NCBI GenBank assembly: GCA_965231165.1
Contig: OZ246421.1
Location: 496,001 to 560,000 of the forward strand
Origin: Micavibrio_C sp965231165
GTDB taxonomy: Bacteria; Pseudomonadota; Alphaproteobacteria; Micavibrionales; Micavibrionaceae
Reading direction: 5' to 3'
Length of the DNA stretch: 64,000 bases
The notes below the pieces were generated by a model. That model did no database searches, was not told the origin of the DNA, and worked only from the letters and a program-made list of their open reading frames with translations. Of the stretch, positions 59,471-64,000 are shown piece after piece (positions within the stretch are counted from its first letter, which is position 1; each line of letters opens with the position of its first letter). The position numbers and the translations under genes were made by a program.

Positions 59471-61729
59471 ATGGCTCGTAAAGGCAAATCAGGCGGCCCT
59501 GCCGCACCCGTCGAACAGAAGATACTCGACCAACCTCTGACACAAATCCTGTCAGAGCGTTATTTGTCCTATGCGCTGTCCACTATCATGTCGCGTTCGC
59601 TGCCGGATGTGCGCGACGGTCTGAAGCCCGTGCATCGCCGCTTGATGTACGCGATGTATCAACTGAAATTAAAACCTGAACTCAGCCCGAAAAAATCGGC
59701 GCGCGTGGTCGGTGATGTGATCGGTAAATTCCACCCGCACGGCGATCAGTCTGTCTATGACGCGCTGGTGCGTTTGGCGCAGGATTTTGCCGTGCGTTAT
59801 CCGCTGGTGGACGGGCAGGGTAACTTCGGTAACATCGACGGCGATAACGCTGCCGCAATGCGTTATACCGAAGCGCGCCTGACCAAGGTTGCCGAATTGC
59901 TGATGGAGGGGATCGACGAAAACGCTGTCGATTTCCGCCCGACTTATGACGGCGAGGGCAGCGAGCCTATCGTCATGCCTGCGAATTTCCCCAATCTGCT
60001 GGCGAACGGTTCCTCCGGTATTGCTGTCGGTATGGCCACGAACATTCCGCCGCATAATGTGGGTGAGCTGTGCGAGGCGATGGAGCTGATGCTCGAACAG
60101 GACGATGCGACCGTCGATCAGCTTTGCAAAATTGTTAAAGGCCCGGATTTCCCGACCGGCGGTACGCTGGTGGAGCCGAAAGAAAACATCCTCGAAGCCT
60201 ATAAAACCGGAAAGGGTTCCTTCCGTCTGCGCGCCAAGTGGGAAGTGGAAGAGGGTAAGGGCGGCGCGTGGCAGATTATCGTCACCGAAATTCCTTATCA
60301 GGTGCAAAAATCACGCCTGATCGAGAAAATTGCCGAACTGATCACCTCTAAAAAATTGATGATGCTGGATGATGTGCGCGATGAAAGCGCCGAGGATATC
60401 CGTCTGGTGCTGGTGCCCAAATCACGCAATATCGCGCCCGAGCTGCTGATGGAAGCGCTCTACCGTAACTGCGATCTCGAAATTCGTTTTGCGATGAACA
60501 TGAACGTGCTTGATGGCGGGCTGGTGCCGAAAGTAATGAACCTGAAAGAGGTTCTGCAGGCATGGCTTAACCACCGTCAGGAAGTGCTGGTGCGTCGTTC
60601 TCAGTATCGCCTTGAAGAAGTGCTGCATCGTTTAGAGGTTCTGGCCGGTTACCTGATCGTTTATCTGAATATCGATGAAGTGATCCGTATCATTCGCGAA
60701 ACGGATGAGCCTAAGCCCGCCTTGATGAAAGCTTTCAAGCTTTCAGAAGTGCAGGCGGAAGCGATCCTCAATATGCGTTTGCGTTCCCTGCGCAAGCTTG
60801 AGGAAATGGAACTGCGCCGTGAACATGACAATCTGTCGAAAGAGCGCGATGCATTGCAGGCGCTGCTGAAATCCGAATCCAAGCAATGGAAAGAAATTCG
60901 CAAGCAGATCGGCGAGATTAAAGAACTGTTCGGAGCGGGTACCGCTCTGGGCGCGCGCCGCACGAAAATCGGCAAAGCGCCGAGCCTTGTCGCTATCGAA
61001 CAGATTGAAGATGCATTGACAGAGAAAGAGCCGATTACGGTTATTTTCTCGGACAAGGGCTGGATCAAGGCGATGAAAGGCCATGAGCACAATCCCAAGG
61101 ATTTCACTTATAAAGACGGCGACCGTGGCCGCTTCGTGATCGAGGCGATGACCAATGACAAGCTGATCGGGTTTGGCACCAATGGCCGTTTCTATACGCT
61201 TTCCTGCGACAAACTGCCATCCGGGCGCGGTTTCGGCGAACCAGTGCGTTTGATGGTCGATCTGCCGAATGATTCCGATATCACGGCGCTGATGGTTTAT
61301 AACCCGGACGCTAAATTGCTGGTGGCGTCAGAAGATGGTCGCGGTTTTATCGTGCCGGAGAAAGACGTTCTGGCGCAGACCAAGAACGGCAAGCAAGTTC
61401 TCAACGTCGATGAGAAGACCGAAGCCAAGATTTGCCTGCGCATCGCGCCGGAGCATAACCATATCGCTACCATCGGCACTAACCGCAAAATGCTGGTATT
61501 CCCGCTGGAACAAATCCCCGAGATGTCCAAGGGCAAGGGCGTGATCCTGCAAAAATTCAAGGAAGGCCGTCTGGGCGATGCCCGCACGTTCAACTTGAAA
61601 GCGGGCCTGACCTATCGTTCCGGTTCCTCCCAAGCCAAGGTTGATAATATCAAACCATGGATTGCCGAGCGGGCGCAGGCGGGCAAGCTGCCGCCGAATG
61701 GTTTCCCGAAATCGGGTAAATTCGATTAA
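59471..61729 (+). CDS. parC: DNA topoisomerase IV subunit A
   Basis: Decatenates daughter chromosomes with ParE. 752 residues. Breakage-reunion domain: 'SRSLPDVRDGLKPVHRRLMY', 'KFHPHGDQSVYDALVRLAQD' (the quinolone-determining region), 'GQGNFGNIDGDNAAAMRYTE' with catalytic Y132, and 'MATNIPPHNVGELCEA'. The C-terminal DNA-wrapping beta-pinwheel is the short ParC type, and no GyrA box (QRRGGKG) is present, which separates it from gyrA. parE is not in the window. A palindromic repeat follows the stop. Confidence 0.95.
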   Translation: MARKGKSGGPAAPVEQKILDQPLTQILSERYLSYALSTIMSRSLPDVRDGLKPVHRRLMYAMYQLKLKPELSPKKSARVVGDVIGKFHPHGDQSVYDALVRLAQDFAVRYPLVDGQGNFGNIDGDNAAAMRYTEARLTKVAELLMEGIDENAVDFRPTYDGEGSEPIVMPANFPNLLANGSSGIAVGMATNIPPHNVGELCEAMELMLEQDDATVDQLCKIVKGPDFPTGGTLVEPKENILEAYKTGKGSFRLRAKWEVEEGKGGAWQIIVTEIPYQVQKSRLIEKIAELITSKKLMMLDDVRDESAEDIRLVLVPKSRNIAPELLMEALYRNCDLEIRFAMNMNVLDGGLVPKVMNLKEVLQAWLNHRQEVLVRRSQYRLEEVLHRLEVLAGYLIVYLNIDEVIRIIRETDEPKPALMKAFKLSEVQAEAILNMRLRSLRKLEEMELRREHDNLSKERDALQALLKSESKQWKEIRKQIGEIKELFGAGTALGARRTKIGKAPSLVAIEQIEDALTEKEPITVIFSDKGWIKAMKGHEHNPKDFTYKDGDRGRFVIEAMTNDKLIGFGTNGRFYTLSCDKLPSGRGFGEPVRLMVDLPNDSDITALMVYNPDAKLLVASEDGRGFIVPEKDVLAQTKNGKQVLNVDEKTEAKICLRIAPEHNHIATIGTNRKMLVFPLEQIPEMSKGKGVILQKFKEGRLGDARTFNLKAGLTYRSGSSQAKVDNIKPWIAERAQAGKLPPNGFPKSGKFD

Positions 61730-61740
61730 TTCAAATCAAT

Positions 61741-61821
61741 TGTCATTGCGAGGAAGCCTTCAGGCTGACGAAGCAATCCAGTGATGTAACTCTGGATTGC
61801 TTCACTGCGTTCGCAATGACG
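61741..61821. repeat. Palindromic repeat between parC and motB
   Basis: It begins TGTCATTGCGAG and ends CGCAATGACG, with the inner arms GAAGCAATCCAG / CTGGATTGCTTC exactly paired round a 10-base loop. The 'TGTCATTGCGAG...GAAGCAATCC' layout is familiar from dispersed repeats in several bacterial groups. It lies between two convergent genes, where it could also act as a transcript end. Confidence 0.8.
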
Positions 61822-61829
61822 AATGATGT

Positions 61830-62852
61830 TTACGGGAACTGCACCGCACCTTGTGATTTCTTATAGGTCTCGATCTGCTTCTTGATGTCCTGATCAAGTT
61901 GCGAGCCTTCCTTGACCTTGTCTTTGAAGGCGCCGCGTTCAAAGGCGGCCTCGATGCTTTCCTTCAGCAGGATAATGCTCATGCGGCGGTTTTTGGCGTC
62001 TTTGGGGTTTTCGGGGAGCAGCGGTTCGCGGTCGGCCTGGCCCATGACGTTGGTCAGGCGCGTTTCAGGAATATTGGTTTCGGCCAGAATGCGCCGGGTC
62101 GAATTGGCACGGTCGGCGGATAATTCCCAGTTGGTGTATTTTGCACCGCTGCCATACGGCACACTGTCGGTGTGGCCGCGCACGGAAATATTGTTTGGCA
62201 TTTTCAGGATGATTTCGGCGACCTTTGACATCAACTTGCTGGTGTAATCGTACATCTCGGCGCTGCCGCTCGGGAACATCGGGCGGCCTTCTTGATCAAT
62301 GATCTGGATGCGCATGCCTTCGGGCGTCATATCCATCATCACATTTTTCATCAGCTCCGCAAGCTCGGGGTCGCTCTTGATGGCTTCCTCGATTTCTTTC
62401 TTTGTCTCTTCGAAGCGTTCTTCTTCCTGTTTCCTGAATTCTTCTTCCAGTGCTTCAAGCTCGCTGTCGGAATATTCAGGGCTGTCCACGCCGGAGGATC
62501 CCGCCTTGTTTGATTCCCGTGTTGCACCTGATGCCTTGGGGGCGGTGACGGGAACGGCCATTTGCGACATCGCGCCTTCGGTGGTGACTGTCAGGCCGCC
62601 CAGTACGCCACCTGCGCCGCTGGTGGCGTCGGATAGCTCGGGGTGGGTGGGGTCGAAATAGTTGGCAATCGCGTTTTTGGCTTCGTCGGTGGTGACGTTG
62701 AGCAGCCAGAGCAAAAGGAAGAACGCCATCATCGCGGTCACGAAGTCGGCATAAGCGACTTTCCACGCGCCGCCATGATGCCCGGCTGCGTATTTTTTGA
62801 CCTTCTTGATGATGATTGGTTGAAGTTCGTCGTCTTTTTTCTTGCTGGCCAT
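61830..62852 (-). CDS. motB: Flagellar motor stator protein MotB
   Basis: The peptidoglycan-anchored half of the stator. 340 residues. A short cytoplasmic start is followed by one membrane helix with the ion-binding Asp (D36) in 'VAYADFVTAMMAFFLLLWLL'. A Ser/Glu-rich linker with a charged helix (about 115-165) precedes the OmpA-like domain: 'MRIQIIDQEGRPMF', 'ISVRGHTDSVPYG', 'NWELSADRANSTRRIL' and 'NRRMSIILL'. The plug/linker region is longer than in E. coli. Second gene of motAB. Confidence 0.95.
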   Translation of the reverse strand: MASKKKDDELQPIIIKKVKKYAAGHHGGAWKVAYADFVTAMMAFFLLLWLLNVTTDEAKNAIANYFDPTHPELSDATSGAGGVLGGLTVTTEGAMSQMAVPVTAPKASGATRESNKAGSSGVDSPEYSDSELEALEEEFRKQEEERFEETKKEIEEAIKSDPELAELMKNVMMDMTPEGMRIQIIDQEGRPMFPSGSAEMYDYTSKLMSKVAEIILKMPNNISVRGHTDSVPYGSGAKYTNWELSADRANSTRRILAETNIPETRLTNVMGQADREPLLPENPKDAKNRRMSIILLKESIEAAFERGAFKDKVKEGSQLDQDIKKQIETYKKSQGAVQFP

Positions 62853-62861
62853 GAGTTATTC

Positions 62862-63728
62862 CTAACTCGGGCTAGGGAGTTCATTGAGTTTTTCTTCAAG
62901 CTCAAGGAAACCCGGCTGCACATGATGCGGCAGGAATTTACGCGCAAATTCCACGGCGACCTGTGGGGCGGCACCCTGCAGGAAGGCGATGATGGAAACT
63001 TTCATGCAGCGGTAATAAAGAACCTCTGAGTCTGCTTTTGCTTTCATGGCGCCTGCCAGAGGGCCAATAAAACCGTAAGCCAGAAACACGCCGAGGAACG
63101 TACCGACCAGCGCGCCGCCGATCATCTTTCCGAGTACTTCCGGGGGTTCTGTAATAGAGCCCATGGTTTTGATAACCCCGAGAACGGCCGCCACAATACC
63201 GAGCGCCGGAATACCGTCAGCCATGGTTTGCATGGCGTGTGCAGGATGTTCCTTTTCTTGCGTCAGGGATTCAATCTCTTCATCCATCAGCGCTTCAATC
63301 TCGTGCGGGTTTTCATTGCCGAGCGAGATAATGCGCAGATAGTCGCAGACGAAGGTGACGGCGTGGTGATTATGAATGAAACCGGGGAATTGCTTGAACA
63401 GTTCGCTGTTCTCCGGGTCTTCGATGTGAGACTCCAGTGCCAGCCAGCCCTTGGTGCGGGCCAGCTTGAACAGCATATACATCACGCTCAACAGCTCCAT
63501 ATAGGAGGATTTATCATGCGCTTCCGGCTTGATAATACATTTCATGCTGGAAAGGGTTGATTTGATCGTGTGCGAGGTATTGGCAACGATAAAGGCACCG
63601 ATAGCGCAACCCATAATAATCAGAATTTCATAGGGGGCGGCTTTGGCAATGGGTGCAAGATGCCCACCGGCAAGCATATAGCCGCCAAAGGTACAGGCAA
63701 TAACAAGGATGAAACCAACAATCTTCAT
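62862..63728 (-). CDS. motA: Flagellar motor stator protein MotA
   Basis: Membrane proton-channel half of the stator. 288 residues with four membrane helices: two at the N-terminus ('IVGFILVIACTFGGYMLAG', 'ILIIMGCAIGAFIVANT'), a large cytoplasmic loop, then 'GIPALGIVAAVLGVIKTMGS' and 'GALVGTFLGVFLAYGFIGPL'. The conserved Pro residues that couple ion flow are in 'GIPALGI' and 'FIGPLAG'. It precedes motB with a nine-base gap. A perfect TATAAT lies about 60 bases before the start on this strand (63789-63794), without a clear -35. Confidence 0.95.
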   Translation of the reverse strand: MKIVGFILVIACTFGGYMLAGGHLAPIAKAAPYEILIIMGCAIGAFIVANTSHTIKSTLSSMKCIIKPEAHDKSSYMELLSVMYMLFKLARTKGWLALESHIEDPENSELFKQFPGFIHNHHAVTFVCDYLRIISLGNENPHEIEALMDEEIESLTQEKEHPAHAMQTMADGIPALGIVAAVLGVIKTMGSITEPPEVLGKMIGGALVGTFLGVFLAYGFIGPLAGAMKAKADSEVLYYRCMKVSIIAFLQGAAPQVAVEFARKFLPHHVQPGFLELEEKLNELPSPS

Positions 63729-63877
63729 GGCAGGGCCAAAGAAATCCTTTCTTTGTCACAGGAGTGATTACGCGAATCCGAAACGGATATTATAATGATT
63801 TTCTATGGTTTAAGGGTGCCAGAAAAGACTTAACAGATTGTAACTATTCTTTTATCCCCGCTTATATACGCAGGTAT

Positions 63878-64000
63878 CTAAAGAGGAGGAATGAGCTTGC
63901 GGGCTACTGATGGTTCAAAATCCGGCTTCGGCAGAGGTTTGGAGTAGAGGAAACCCTGTGCCAGCGGAATGCCCATTTCCTTAATCATGCGGGCTTGCTC
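63878..64000 (-). CDS. EAL-domain protein, C-terminal fragment (runs off the window)
   Basis: A 40-residue C-terminus is read from the window edge to a TAG at 63878-63880. It contains 'MIKEMGIPLAQGFLYSKPLP', the conserved 'G...QGF..S.P' end of EAL phosphodiesterase domains. The rest of the gene is outside the window, so N-terminal domains and activity cannot be judged. It lies upstream of motA on the same strand, which fits c-di-GMP control of motility. Confidence 0.8.
   Translation of the reverse strand, partial: EQARMIKEMGIPLAQGFLYSKPLPKPDFEPSVARKLIPPL

Noticed and set aside
1..64000. CRISPR array, rRNA operon, prophage or insertion sequence
   Set aside because: I saw no regularly spaced direct repeats, rRNA motifs, transposase, integrase or phage structural genes on either strand.

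Overview
The window reads as chromosome of a free-living, motile alphaproteobacterium of moderate GC content. The evidence is a polyhydroxybutyrate toolkit (PhaR, thiolase, acetoacetyl-CoA reductase, a compact PHA synthase and a phasin), an RHH_4 protein beside fumC, a DUF465 protein with purEK, PleC/DivJ-style PAS kinases, MotAB and an OmpA-type lipoprotein. A Rhodospirillales-like or Micavibrionales-like lineage would fit, but I cannot name the genus. No transposase, integrase, phage gene, CRISPR array or rRNA is visible. Gene density is high, and several convergent pairs overlap at their stop codons.

Layout. 1-7.8 kb: the N-terminal half of an ankyrin-like gene, then rplY, pth and ychF, an AT-rich orphan DUF4209-like gene, adenosine deaminase and ilvE. 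7.8-13.5 kb: an OmpR/EnvZ-type two-component pair, csaA and a phasin, and a large double-PAS histidine kinase. 13.5-19.8 kb: recX, an ABC-2 permease, hslO, a lipoprotein, trkH, apaG, an OmpA lipoprotein and tRNA-Gly(CCC). 19.8-24.1 kb: one 1413-residue secreted protein with about eight degenerate repeats and a caspase-like His/Cys C-terminal domain. 24.2-30.0 kb: two small-molecule metabolism clusters (SDR, dienelactone hydrolase and HAD phosphatase; then BKACE, SDR and glycerate 2-kinase). 30.4-36.1 kb: a DJ-1/PfpI protein, prfB with a programmed +1 frameshift, and two tandem secreted proteins that share an N-terminal domain. 36.3-42.8 kb: a PAS-GGDEF-EAL protein and the PHA locus. 42.9-50.7 kb: a giant AsmA protein, a fumC operon and a DUF465-purE-purK operon. 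50.9-64 kb: phosphofructokinase, two PH-domain membrane proteins, an L,D-transpeptidase, a DUF882 protein, recO, a TPR-methyltransferase, parC, motAB and the tail of an EAL protein.

How the genes work together. The PHA locus can turn acetyl-CoA into polymer (PhaA, PhaB, PhaC) under PhaR control, with the phasin encoded 28 kb away. The L,D-transpeptidase, DUF882 protein, AsmA, OmpA and the two secreted tandem proteins are all cell-envelope functions. MotAB and two EAL proteins point to c-di-GMP-controlled motility.

The most unusual items are the repeat/caspase-like secreted protein (19845-24086), the AT-rich DUF4209/HEPN-like gene (3895-5781) and the paralogous secreted pair (32197-36082). 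Three dispersed palindromic repeats (18425, 30977, 61741) are also notable; one contains the first possible start codon of apaG.
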